33,714 nt of DNA from an uncultured Pelagibacteraceae bacterium (GCA_902557935.1 CACECJ010000009.1:1-33714), one strand, 5' to 3'. Shown: positions 14,784 through 22,085, counted from the first letter of the stretch. Translations and numbers: made by a program. The notes: a model not told the origin generated them from the letters alone.

Positions 14784-14838
14784 ATGAACAGAATTAACTT
14801 CGTTCATTCTTCTCCAGAAAGACGGAGAAAAAATGAAC
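14777..14838 (+). promoter_or_regulatory. Three-strand alternative hairpin between SAM-V element and metY
   Basis: Strand A GGAGAAGATGAAC (14777-14789), strand B GTTCATTCTTCTCC (14802-14815) and strand C GGAGAAAAAATGAAC (14824-14838) are arranged so that B can pair with either A or C. A:B is 13 bp with one bulged base. C:B is 12 bp around a small internal loop. Strands A and C each contain a GGAG ribosome site and an ATG-AAC start. Choosing one hairpin therefore hides one start site and frees the other. The structure is read directly; its regulatory use is inferred. Confidence 0.6.
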
Positions 14839-14951
14839 GAAACGATAAGAGAAACAGTAAGGGGGAAAATCAATGGCTGATTTTAAACATCCGGAAACTA
14901 TTGGCTTGCATGGTAGTGATTATAGAGCTGATCCTACTACAACAGCTGTAG
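14784..14951 (+). CDS. Possible leader ORF A (55 codons), overlaps metY out of frame
   Basis: An ORF starts at ATG 14784, 3 bases after the GGAG of the SAM-V-like element. It encodes 55 residues beginning MNRINFVHSSPERRRKNE and runs 79 bases into metY in another frame. The spacing from GGAG is short, and the predicted peptide is basic then hydrophobic with no known family. It may be a regulatory reading frame whose translation affects access to the metY start, or simply chance. Its start is inside strand A of the alternative hairpin. Confidence 0.3.
   Translation: MNRINFVHSSPERRRKNERNDKRNSKGENQWLILNIRKLLACMVVIIELILLQQL
14833..14880 (+). CDS. Possible leader peptide B (15 residues) coupled to metY
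   Basis: ATG at 14833 is preceded by GGAG (14824-14827) at an ideal 5-base spacing and encodes MNETIRETVRGKING. The TGA stop (14878-14880) lies inside the first codons of metY, overlapping it by 8 bases. That geometry suits translational coupling, with ribosomes ending B and restarting at the metY ATG. Its start is hidden in the C:B hairpin. There is no resemblance to a known peptide and no run of a regulatory codon such as Met. Confidence 0.35.
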   Translation: MNETIRETVRGKING

Positions 14952-16165
14952 CAGTTCCTATTTACCAAACAACTTCTTACCAATTTAAAAACGCAGAACA
15001 TGCTGCAAATTTATTTGGTCTAAAAGAGTTTGGTAACATTTACACACGTATAATGAACCCAACTGTAGATGTGCTAGAAAAAAGAGTTGCAGCGCTTGAA
15101 GGCGGTGTAGCGGCATGCGCGGTGGGATCAGGTCAAGCAGCTTCAGCAATGTGCATACAAAACTTGGCACAAGCGGGAGATAACATTGTTGCGTCGACTG
15201 ATTTATATGGAGGTACAGTTAACTTATTTAAAAATACTTTAAGACAACAAGGTATTGAAGTTAGATTTGCAGATCCTGCAGATCCAAAAAATTTTGAAAA
15301 AGTAACTGATGATAAAACTAGAGCTTACTACGGTGAGACTCTTCCAAATCCATATCTTCGTGTTTTTCCAATTAAAGAAGTTTCAGATATCGGTAGAAAA
15401 AAAGGTATCCCTTTAATTATCGATAACACAGCTTCACCAGTAATATGTAAACCTTTAGCTCATGGAGCTGCCATTGTAATGCACTCTTTGACTAAGTATA
15501 TTGGTGGTCATGGTACTTCAATTGGAGGAATAATTGTAGATGGAGGAAATTTTGATTGGATTAAAGATAGAAAAAGACAACCTCTATTAAATGAGCCAGA
15601 TCAAAGTTATCACGGTGCAGTTTGGGCAGATGCAGTACCACAATTAACCGGTGCTAATATTCCATTTGTTATCAGAGCAAGAGTGGTTTTATTGAGAGAC
15701 TTAGGAGCTCCATTAAGTCCATTCAATGCTTTTCAAATCATTCAAGGTTTGGAAACTGTAGCTTTAAGAATGAAACAACATTGTAGCAATGCAGAGAAAG
15801 TTGTGAATTTCTTAGATGGTCACAAAAAAGTTAAAAAGGTTATCTATCCGACTAATTATCAAGGTGAAATTAGAGATAGAGCTAAAAAATATATGCAAGG
15901 CGGTTATGGATCTTTAATAGGTATGGATCTAGGAACAAAAGAAGCAGGAGCTAAGTTCATTGACAACTTAAAAATGCTTTACCACGTAGCAAATATTGGT
16001 GATGCTAGAAGTTTAGCAATTCACCCAGCAACAACAACGCATAGTCAGCTTACAGAGAAAGAAATGTTGGCTGCTGGTGTTACACCAGGTTATGTCAGAT
16101 TATCGATTGGTATAGAACATCCAGACGATATTGTTGCAGATATCAATCAAGCTTTAGCTGCTTAA
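14873..16165 (+). CDS. metY: O-acetylhomoserine sulfhydrylase MetY
   Basis: This 430-residue PLP enzyme makes homocysteine from O-acetylhomoserine and sulfide, or methionine from methanethiol. It is a Cys/Met-metabolism PLP enzyme. GSGQAASAMCIQN (85-97) lies near the cofactor phosphate, NPYLRV (159-164) and LIIDNTAS (181-188) contribute the cofactor Asp, and the PLP lysine is K208 in HSLTKYIGGHG. The C-terminal IATTTHSQL-like block is present as IHPATTTHSQLTEKE. The length fits MetY (about 425-430) rather than MetB/MetZ (about 390). The start has a GGGGG ribosome site. Expression is under the SAM-II and SAM-V-like leader, so high SAM should repress it. Confidence 0.95.
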   Translation: MADFKHPETIGLHGSDYRADPTTTAVAVPIYQTTSYQFKNAEHAANLFGLKEFGNIYTRIMNPTVDVLEKRVAALEGGVAACAVGSGQAASAMCIQNLAQAGDNIVASTDLYGGTVNLFKNTLRQQGIEVRFADPADPKNFEKVTDDKTRAYYGETLPNPYLRVFPIKEVSDIGRKKGIPLIIDNTASPVICKPLAHGAAIVMHSLTKYIGGHGTSIGGIIVDGGNFDWIKDRKRQPLLNEPDQSYHGAVWADAVPQLTGANIPFVIRARVVLLRDLGAPLSPFNAFQIIQGLETVALRMKQHCSNAEKVVNFLDGHKKVKKVIYPTNYQGEIRDRAKKYMQGGYGSLIGMDLGTKEAGAKFIDNLKMLYHVANIGDARSLAIHPATTTHSQLTEKEMLAAGVTPGYVRLSIGIEHPDDIVADINQALAA

Positions 16166-16175
16166 ATATAAATTA

Positions 16176-16202
16176 GGTGGTCCCAATTTTATTGGGGCCA
16201 TC
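16176..16202. terminator. Inverted repeat after metY, candidate terminator
   Basis: GGTGGTCCCAA (16176-16186) pairs with TTGGGGCCATC (16192-16202), an 11-bp stem with two G-U pairs and a 5-base loop (TTTTA), starting 10 bases after the metY stop. There is no T-tract after it on the plus strand, so it may protect the 3' end or act as a weak terminator between metY and the convergent lipoprotein gene. Confidence 0.6.
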
Positions 16203-16220
16203 GTTAAAAAGAAATCGGAA

Positions 16221-16628
16221 TTACCTTCTATTATAAATAATTGATTTCTTTGCTATCTTTTCAATCTTAGATATTTCTTTAATTTTATTTTTTGGAAATT
16301 CTTTCACTAGTTCTGCAGTTTTTTCTACCATAGCAGAACTTTTGGACTTAATTTGTTTTTTTACAATTGTGCAAAATTCAGACCTTGTTATCTCAAAAGA
16401 AGAAATACAGGTTTCTTTTTTTCTCTCTGGATTTTTTTCTTCTGCGTAAGAAATAGCGTGTTCCAAAGGAGTTTTTCCTGTTTGTTTTTTAACTCCATAA
16501 CTTACTGCTGAATTAAGAGAAGACTGTAATATTTTTCCGTTAGATGTGCCAGTACCGAGTAATGCTAAAGATTCAGCGCACCCATTAAGTAAGAAAATCG
16601 TTGATAATAAAATTAATATTTTTTTCAT
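16221..16628 (-). CDS. Small lipoprotein, paralog of the gene at 16765
   Basis: This 135-residue protein starts with a lipoprotein signal (MKKILILLSTIFLLNGC, lipobox LNGC with the lipidated Cys at 17). It shares the same core with its neighbour: CAESLALLG after the lipobox, then YGVKKQTGKTPLEHAISYAE (near 44-63), NPERKKETC and a second Cys (FCTIV). The C-terminal third is lysine-rich and diverges. I recognise no family and assign no function. It has its own strong promoter (TTGACA/TAAAAT). The distance between the two paralogs is 136 bases. It is convergent with metY. Confidence 0.75.
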   Translation of the reverse strand: MKKILILLSTIFLLNGCAESLALLGTGTSNGKILQSSLNSAVSYGVKKQTGKTPLEHAISYAEEKNPERKKETCISSFEITRSEFCTIVKKQIKSKSSAMVEKTAELVKEFPKNKIKEISKIEKIAKKSIIYNRR

Positions 16629-16697
16629 GTTTGAAATTTATTTAAATTGGTTCATATCTGCTTCATCTTTAATTAAAAGTTAATTGTGAGCCCAATA

Positions 16698-16726
16698 ATT
16701 TTATTAACACAACCCAAGGTTGTCAA
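16698..16726 (-). promoter_or_regulatory. Strong promoter for lipoprotein gene with overlapping palindrome
   Basis: On the minus strand TTGACA (16726-16721) and TAAAAT (16703-16698) have an exact 17-base spacer. A 6-bp inverted repeat (ACAACC/GGTTGT at 16709-16714 and 16718-16723) overlaps the -35 and spacer and could be an operator. On the plus strand TTGTCA (16720-16725) and TATAAT (16741-16746) form an overlapping, opposite candidate with a short 15-base spacer. Confidence 0.6.
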
Positions 16727-16764
16727 GATCTTAATTTCGCTATAATGGTTTCGTTTTAGATTTG

Positions 16765-17166
16765 TTAATCTAAGTACTTAATTTTAGATTTTTTATTTAT
16801 GTTAGGCTGAAGAGATGAAGTAAGGTCTTTAATAGATCTTTCTTTTGATTTCTTTAATATCTTTGATTTAGTTATTTTCAATTGATTTTTCACAATAGCG
16901 CAAATTTCTGAATTAGTTTTTTCAGCAAATGATAAGCAAGGCTCTTTCTTTTTCTCCGGGTTCATTTCTTCGGCATATGTCATTGCATGTTCCATTGGGC
17001 TTTTTCCAGTTTGTTTTTTTACTCCATAATTTACTGCTGAAGAAAGAGCTGACTGGGCAATGTTTCCACCAGTTACTGCTGTAGAAGTAGGTCCTAATAG
17101 AGCTAAAGACTCAGCACAACCTGTTAATAAAGTAAATCCAAGCAAAAAGCCTAAAATTTTTTTCAT
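16765..17166 (-). CDS. Small lipoprotein, paralog of the gene at 16221
   Basis: This 133-residue protein has the lipobox LTGC with lipidated Cys at 17 (MKKILGFLLGFTLLTGC). It has the shared core CAESLALLGPTSTAV, YGVKKQTGKSPMEHAMTYAE and NPEKKKEPC, with a second Cys in EICAIV. Two conserved cysteines outside the lipobox could form a disulfide. The C-terminal tail is basic. Tandem arrangement with the next gene indicates a local duplication. The start has a GGGAG site before ATG. A 28-base hairpin lies 35 bases upstream. Function unknown. Confidence 0.75.
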   Translation of the reverse strand: MKKILGFLLGFTLLTGCAESLALLGPTSTAVTGGNIAQSALSSAVNYGVKKQTGKSPMEHAMTYAEEMNPEKKKEPCLSFAEKTNSEICAIVKNQLKITKSKILKKSKERSIKDLTSSLQPNINKKSKIKYLD

Positions 17167-17200
17167 ACTCCCTATTTATATTTCTCTTAATTTAAACAGA

Positions 17201-17228
17201 GATTTGTTTGTTATAAAACAAACGAATC
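17201..17228. other. 11-bp inverted repeat upstream of lipoprotein gene
   Basis: GATTTGTTTGT (17201-17211) pairs with ACAAACGAATC (17218-17228) over 11 bp with one G-T pair and a TATAAA loop. A second short repeat (ACTCA/TGAGT, 17229-17241) follows at once. Neither has a T-tract. They lie between the dehydrogenase stop (17275) and the lipoprotein start (17166), so they may end the upstream transcript or structure the downstream leader. Confidence 0.5.
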
Positions 17229-17274
17229 ACTCAAAATGAGTTTATATAATACAACCTGTAATGGAAGTGCTTAT

Positions 17275-18225
17275 CTATGAAATTATCCGTAAAGGCTTAT
17301 TTTCTAGGCAGCTTTCTAAATTTTCAATCATTTGCGAATAGAATTTTGAGTAATTTTCAGCAGTCACGTAACCGATATGGGGTAATAATAAAGCATTAGG
17401 AAGAAATCTAAGTTTATGATCTTGGGGAAGAGGTTCTTTATCATAAACATCTAAACCAACGCCAGCAATTTTTTCATCTTTTAAAGCGTCAACTAAATCA
17501 TTCTCATTAATAATTTTACCTCTCGAAGTATTAATTAAAAAACTTGTTTTTTTCATCATTTCTATCTCTTTTTTTGTAATTAAGTTTTTATATCTTTCGC
17601 CTAAAACTAAATGAATAGAAATTATATCTGAATTTTTAAGTAAATCTTCTTTACTCATAGGCAATACTCCAAGATCATTAGCGTGAGATAAATTTAGATT
17701 TTCACTCCAAGCGCAAACTTCCATTCCAAAAGCTTTGCCTACCTTTGCAACTTGCGATCCAATTTTTCCTAAACCGATTACTCCCAACATTTTACCTTTT
17801 AATTCTAAACCAATGGTGGTCTGCCAATATCCTTGAAACATATTATCAATTTCTTGTTTAACATTTCTTAAGAGGCCTAAAATCAAAGTCCAAGTGATTT
17901 CAGCTGCAGGATTTGAGTTTATTTCAGTTCCACACACCAAAATACCTTTTTTTTTTGTTATTTCTAAATTAATAGAATTGTTACGCATACCTGAAGTCAT
18001 TATGTATTTAAGATTTGGTAAATTTTCTAATAAATTTTTAGTAATTGGGGTTCTTTCTCGCATTATAAACAGTGCTTCAAATCCTCCTAAGGCTTCAATA
18101 GCTTCATTTTCATCGCTGAATGCTTGATTGAAAATTTTAAAATCAAATTTATCCTTTAATTTTTTTATATCAACAATCTCCTCAAAAGCACTTTGATAAT
18201 CATCCAGTACTGCAACTTTAATCAT
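17275..18225 (-). CDS. D-isomer-specific 2-hydroxyacid dehydrogenase
   Basis: This 316-residue NAD-dependent enzyme has the Rossmann motif GLGKIGSQVA (151-160) and the catalytic triad Arg235 (NTSRGKIIN), Glu264 (VYDKEPL) and His283 (LLPHIGYV). GLDVYDKEPLP is the family signature. The acceptor could be glyoxylate, hydroxypyruvate or 3-phosphoglycerate. It lacks the C-terminal ACT domain of SerA and is shorter, which argues against phosphoglycerate dehydrogenase proper. It starts 4 bases before the EamA stop and forms a transcript with the EamA transporter and the DadA-like oxidase, suggesting a catabolic unit. Substrate not identified. Confidence 0.88.
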   Translation of the reverse strand: MIKVAVLDDYQSAFEEIVDIKKLKDKFDFKIFNQAFSDENEAIEALGGFEALFIMRERTPITKNLLENLPNLKYIMTSGMRNNSINLEITKKKGILVCGTEINSNPAAEITWTLILGLLRNVKQEIDNMFQGYWQTTIGLELKGKMLGVIGLGKIGSQVAKVGKAFGMEVCAWSENLNLSHANDLGVLPMSKEDLLKNSDIISIHLVLGERYKNLITKKEIEMMKKTSFLINTSRGKIINENDLVDALKDEKIAGVGLDVYDKEPLPQDHKLRFLPNALLLPHIGYVTAENYSKFYSQMIENLESCLENKPLRIIS

Positions 18226-19112
18226 TGGGTTTTCCTATTAGATAAATAAATACCAGATATAATAAAAGATGCTCCGATAAAATGGAATAATTGAAATTTT
18301 TCTTTGAAAATTATAATTGCCATTAATGCACTGAAAAGTGGCATTAATTGAATAAACATTGAAGATCTGTTAGGCCCTATTAATTCTATAGCTTTTTGCC
18401 AGCAATAATAAGCTGCTATTGCAGGAAAAATAACTACATAAAATAAAATTAAGATAGTGGCTTTATTAATCTTTATGTCTAATCCAACTGATTGTTCATA
18501 TAGAAATTGCGGAACTAAAAATATTAAACCTACAGTTACCATAATTTGGATTAAGGAAAATTGAGATAATTTTAATTTATTTTTTTTAAGTAAAGTTGAG
18601 TAAAGCGACCAACTTAAAACACAAATTAACATCCATATATCTCCTTTATTAAAAGTTAAAGAAATTATTTTTTGAATGTCTGCATTTGAAATGATAGTTC
18701 CGACTCCAGTTATTGATAAGAATAATCCAGATAATTGAAATATATTTGTTTTTTCAATTTTCATGATTGATGAAAAAATTATTATCATTGGAGGAATGGC
18801 AGCTAACATTAAAACCGCGTTTATGACTTGAGTAAAGTTTAAAGCAAAATAAACGACTGAATTAAAGCTGCTAATTGATAATATTCCCATTAAACCAATT
18901 ACAAAAAAATTTTGTTTAATATAGTTTTTTTTTGCAATAATTTCTTTAATTGTAAAAGGTATTAATAGAAACCATACCATCACCCATCTTAAAAAATTTA
19001 AAGTTAGTGGTGGAACTTCAAATAAAGTTGCAAATTTTCCAACAATAAAGTTGCCTGACCAGAATAAAGCTGCACACGTAAGAAAGATATAAGCTAAATA
19101 ATTTTTCGACAA
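18222..19112 (-). CDS. EamA/DMT-family transporter
   Basis: This 296-residue membrane protein has ten hydrophobic segments and two EamA repeats. Repeat 1 begins FLTCAALFWSGNFIVGKF (residues 10-27). Repeat 2 begins near residue 155 (GDIWMLICVLSWSLYSTLLK) and includes PAIAAYYCWQKAIELIGPNR and LIPLFSALMA-like text in QLMPLFSALMAII. The W-G/S-x-N-F start and PLFS motif are typical. Members export amino acids or other metabolites. It lies 8 bases after the DadA-like gene and overlaps the dehydrogenase by 4 bases, implying co-translation. Substrate unknown; a link to D-amino or hydroxy acid turnover is inference. Confidence 0.88.
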   Translation of the reverse strand: MSKNYLAYIFLTCAALFWSGNFIVGKFATLFEVPPLTLNFLRWVMVWFLLIPFTIKEIIAKKNYIKQNFFVIGLMGILSISSFNSVVYFALNFTQVINAVLMLAAIPPMIIIFSSIMKIEKTNIFQLSGLFLSITGVGTIISNADIQKIISLTFNKGDIWMLICVLSWSLYSTLLKKNKLKLSQFSLIQIMVTVGLIFLVPQFLYEQSVGLDIKINKATILILFYVVIFPAIAAYYCWQKAIELIGPNRSSMFIQLMPLFSALMAIIIFKEKFQLFHFIGASFIISGIYLSNRKTQ

Positions 19113-19120
19113 AAAAAGTC

Positions 19121-20380
19121 CTAATTAAATCTTTTAGAGCTGTATGGAGATAAGTCCAAATTAGTTTTTTCACCAGCTACTATTCCAGAAATAATTTTGC
19201 CTGTTATGGCTCCTAAAGTCCAGCCTAAATGCTGGTGGCCAAATGCGTAAATTATATTTTTATTTTTTAATGAAGGGCCTAGAATAGGTAAAAAATCAGG
19301 TAAAGTTGGTCTAAATCCTAGCCATTCGTCTTCGTGTTTGCCAAGTTGAGGAAGTAATTCTCTTGCGCACCTAATTACGTATTCTATTCTTTTTTTTGAT
19401 AAAGGATTTTTAGTGCCGCCCAACTCTACAGTTCCAACAGCTCTTAACCCTTGATTCATAGGAGTCATACCAAACCCTCGGTCTAAGAAAATTACCGGTC
19501 TCGATATTAATTTCTCCTGTCCTTTGAAATGCACGTGATAGCCTCTTTCGGTATCTAATGGTATATTTTCTCCAAGCTGATCAGTGAATTTTTTAGAAAA
19601 AGCTCCTGATGCTATAACAGATTTTTCAAATTTATATTCTTCATTCTCAGATTTAAGAATTGTTTCATCATTTTTAGATTGCTCAATACTTTTAATATTC
19701 GTTTGAACAAATTTTCCACCTTTTTTAAGAAACAGTTTGAAAATTTGTTTTAAAATTCCGTGAGGATCTTTAGCGTGCATAGCGTAATCATATATAATTC
19801 CGGAATCAAATACTGGATTTAAGTTTGGCTCTAGTTGCAAAACTTCTTTCTGAGTTAGTAATTTTTGTTGAACACCAAGTTGATCACGAACTTTAATCTC
19901 TAATTTTCTACTTTTAAGATTTTGATTTGTCCAAATATAAATTATTCCATTTTTTTCTAATAATCCTTTGGTATCAATTTCTTGAAAAATTTCCTCATAC
20001 GCATCATTTGACAAACTTAAAATCTGATTCATATTTTTTGCAGTATGCATCATAGATTTTGTATTACAATTTTTTAAATAATAAAAAAACCACTTCAGCA
20101 TTTTAGGAACATAATTCCATTTTAAAGCTAGTGGTCCATAAGAACTAAAAAGCATTTTAGGCACATCGAAAAGGATGTCGGGACGATTAAGTTGTAAGAC
20201 AGCATAAGGTGAGAAATGTCCAGCGTTACCATATGATGCAGGCTTAAAATTATTTGAAAGTGGATCGTTTCTATCAAATATAGTTACGGGAATACCTTTT
20301 TTTATCAGTTGTAAGCCAATACAAGCACCTTGAATACCTGATCCTATAATGCCAACTGATTTACAATTATAATTTTCCAT
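19121..20380 (-). CDS. DadA-like FAD-dependent amino acid oxidoreductase
   Basis: This is a 419-residue DAO-family flavoprotein from the chosen ATG at 20380 (MENYNCKSVGIIGSGIQGA). An earlier in-frame ATG at 20398 adds six residues without a ribosome site. The dinucleotide motif GIIGSGIQGACIG and the following FDRN are at the N terminus. RAVGTVELGGT (near 325) and GLRAVGTVEL, then GFRPTLPDFLPILG and FGHQHLGWTLGAITG, are typical of D-amino acid dehydrogenases (DadA). A near-consensus TATAAT (20392-20387) ends 6 bases before the chosen ATG, which supports this start as a leaderless message. It leads the dadA-eamA-dehydrogenase unit. The substrate may be a D- or N-methyl amino acid. Confidence 0.88.
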   Translation of the reverse strand: MENYNCKSVGIIGSGIQGACIGLQLIKKGIPVTIFDRNDPLSNNFKPASYGNAGHFSPYAVLQLNRPDILFDVPKMLFSSYGPLALKWNYVPKMLKWFFYYLKNCNTKSMMHTAKNMNQILSLSNDAYEEIFQEIDTKGLLEKNGIIYIWTNQNLKSRKLEIKVRDQLGVQQKLLTQKEVLQLEPNLNPVFDSGIIYDYAMHAKDPHGILKQIFKLFLKKGGKFVQTNIKSIEQSKNDETILKSENEEYKFEKSVIASGAFSKKFTDQLGENIPLDTERGYHVHFKGQEKLISRPVIFLDRGFGMTPMNQGLRAVGTVELGGTKNPLSKKRIEYVIRCARELLPQLGKHEDEWLGFRPTLPDFLPILGPSLKNKNIIYAFGHQHLGWTLGAITGKIISGIVAGEKTNLDLSPYSSKRFN

Positions 20381-20386
20381 AAAAAA

Positions 20387-20392
20387 ATTATA
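20387..20392 (-). promoter_or_regulatory. TATAAT -10 box for the DadA-like gene
   Basis: TATAAT on the minus strand ends 6 T residues before the ATG at 20380, so the start of transcription would fall on the A of that ATG. No convincing -35 hexamer is visible 16-18 bases upstream. It decides the start choice for the gene. Confidence 0.5.
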
Positions 20393-20425
20393 TTGCAAAG
20401 TTAGCTTAATTAGTAGTGCGGTAGA

Positions 20426-20887
20426 TTATGCTAATAGTTCTTTATTAACAACTTCTGGTCTTTCTTCATTCTCAGAAGCCTCTTTCTTATCTTTTTTCTT
20501 AAATAAAAAGTCACCAGTTAGAGTTGATTTTGATTTATTAGTTTTTTTAATATAACCATCGATGTCTGCACCATTTTCAGTTTTTAAATTATTTCCAAAT
20601 TCAATATCTCCTTTAACAGTGCCAGTTGAACCAATAATGACATCTTGACCAGAAATTTTTCCATCTAAGTGTCCGTGGATTTCAACGTGATCTCCTTCAA
20701 TTGATCCTGTAATTGAACCTGTCTCTCTAATTATAATTTCTTTTGAGTATACTGGTCCCTTAACTAATCCGGCTACGTCTATTGCACCAGAGCTATTGAT
20801 AGTGCCTTCTATGCTTACCGTTTCACTGACTAATGATCTCTCTGAGTCAGTAAGTTTTTTTTTATCTCCAAACATAATTTTTCTCAT
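20426..20887 (-). CDS. bacA: Bactofilin
   Basis: This 153-residue cytoskeletal protein has the short beta-helix core of bactofilins. The core comprises ISETVSIEG-like entry VSETVSIEGTINSSGAIDVA (20-39) and repeats of G-x-V/I with polar turns: GPVYSKEIIIRETGSITGSI, EGDHVEIHGHLDGKISGQDV and GSTGTVKGDIEF. The disordered N- and C-terminal tails (MFGDKKK and lysine/glutamate-rich KKKDKKEASENEE) are family features. Bactofilins polymerise without nucleotides and position cell-wall enzymes. It follows rodA by 73 bases and so sits at the end of the elongation cluster. Start: ATG at 20887 with a GGTGA ribosome site. The symbol is tentative. Confidence 0.88.
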   Translation of the reverse strand: MRKIMFGDKKKLTDSERSLVSETVSIEGTINSSGAIDVAGLVKGPVYSKEIIIRETGSITGSIEGDHVEIHGHLDGKISGQDVIIGSTGTVKGDIEFGNNLKTENGADIDGYIKKTNKSKSTLTGDFLFKKKDKKEASENEERPEVVNKELLA

Positions 20888-20960
20888 AAATTAATCACCC
20901 TTTCTTATATTATACAAGTAATTAATAAAATCAAATAAGACCAAAATAGGTTTAATTTTA

Positions 20961-22085
20961 TTAGTTTACAGGTGTATCTTTATACAATTTGCAAGACATC
21001 GCTATGCCCAAACCAAACATGATTGCCATCATTGAAGATCCTCCATAAGACATGATTGGAAGCGGAGACCCCACAATTGGAAGTAAACCTAATACCATCA
21101 TCATATTTACAACGACATAAATAAAAAAAGCTGTGGCAAAACTATAGCAATATAATTTTCCAAAGTTGCTTCTAGTAACGTTACCAATTTTTACAATCCT
21201 CCAAACAATAATGGCGTAAAGAAATAGAATAAAAAGAGATCCAAAAAACCCAAATTCCTCAGAAAACAAAGTAAATATAAAATCAGTATGTTTTTCAGGC
21301 AAATAATCTAAATAACTTTGTGAACCTTGTAAGAAACCTTTGCCAAAAAGTCCACCAGATCCAATGGCTATCTTAGATTGAATAATTTGATATCCAGCAC
21401 CTAAAGGATCTCTCTCTGGATTTAAAAAAGTTAATATTCTTGATTTTTGATAGGGTTTGAGAAATGATATTGCAATGGGTAGTAGAGCTAAAAATGCTAA
21501 ACCCGATAAAGCAAAAAACTTTACACGAACACCTGCTAACCAAGCTACTATAATTCCTCCTGCGCCTATAAGCAATGAAGTTCCAAGATCTGGCTGAGTG
21601 GCAACTAAAATTAATGGTGCTACTAAGACAACCATTGGCAAGAATAAAAAACGAATTTGATTTATATTTTCTATTGAAATTCTGTGATAATATTTAGCTA
21701 GGAATAAAATTAGTCCAATTTTCATTAATTCAGATGGTTGCAAATTCATAAAATAAAGATCCAACCATCTTTTTGAACCAGACGAAGTTAAACCAAAATA
21801 TTTTACTCCGAGTAATAATATAAAAAAAAGAATATAAATTAAATAACTCTGACTGTGCCAAAATCTAATTTGAATAAAAGAAATAAATAAAAACATAGCA
21901 AAGAAGACAAAAAAACGTAATATATGACTTTTTGTATGATATTTTAATTCTCCACCGTCAGTGGAATACATCGCTAGTATACTTACAATGCCTAGAATAA
22001 ATATAGACAGTACTAAAACATAATCAATTGATAAGATTTTATCTCTAAAAGATAAAGATGATTGAATAGATCTTGCGCGAAACAT
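20961..22085 (-). CDS. rodA: Peptidoglycan glycosyltransferase RodA (SEDS)
   Basis: This 374-residue integral membrane protein is the SEDS glycan polymerase of the elongasome and works with PBP2. About ten spans are seen. Family motifs are GSKRWLDLYFMNLQPSELMK (107-126; RWL and QPSE), QPDLGTSLLIGAGG (near 165), the catalytic-loop segment GSGGLFGKGFLQGSQSYLDYLPEKHTDFIF-like region (split at GFLQGS and LPEKHTDFIF), and the end GSPLPIMSYGGSSMMA. The length fits E. coli RodA (370). It overlaps the mrdA stop by one base. Confidence 0.96.
   Translation of the reverse strand: MFRARSIQSSLSFRDKILSIDYVLVLSIFILGIVSILAMYSTDGGELKYHTKSHILRFFVFFAMFLFISFIQIRFWHSQSYLIYILFFILLLGVKYFGLTSSGSKRWLDLYFMNLQPSELMKIGLILFLAKYYHRISIENINQIRFLFLPMVVLVAPLILVATQPDLGTSLLIGAGGIIVAWLAGVRVKFFALSGLAFLALLPIAISFLKPYQKSRILTFLNPERDPLGAGYQIIQSKIAIGSGGLFGKGFLQGSQSYLDYLPEKHTDFIFTLFSEEFGFFGSLFILFLYAIIVWRIVKIGNVTRSNFGKLYCYSFATAFFIYVVVNMMMVLGLLPIVGSPLPIMSYGGSSMMAIMFGLGIAMSCKLYKDTPVN

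Noticed and set aside
20381-20398. Upstream ATG for the DadA-like gene
   Set aside because: It adds six residues, lies upstream of the TATAAT box and has no ribosome site.
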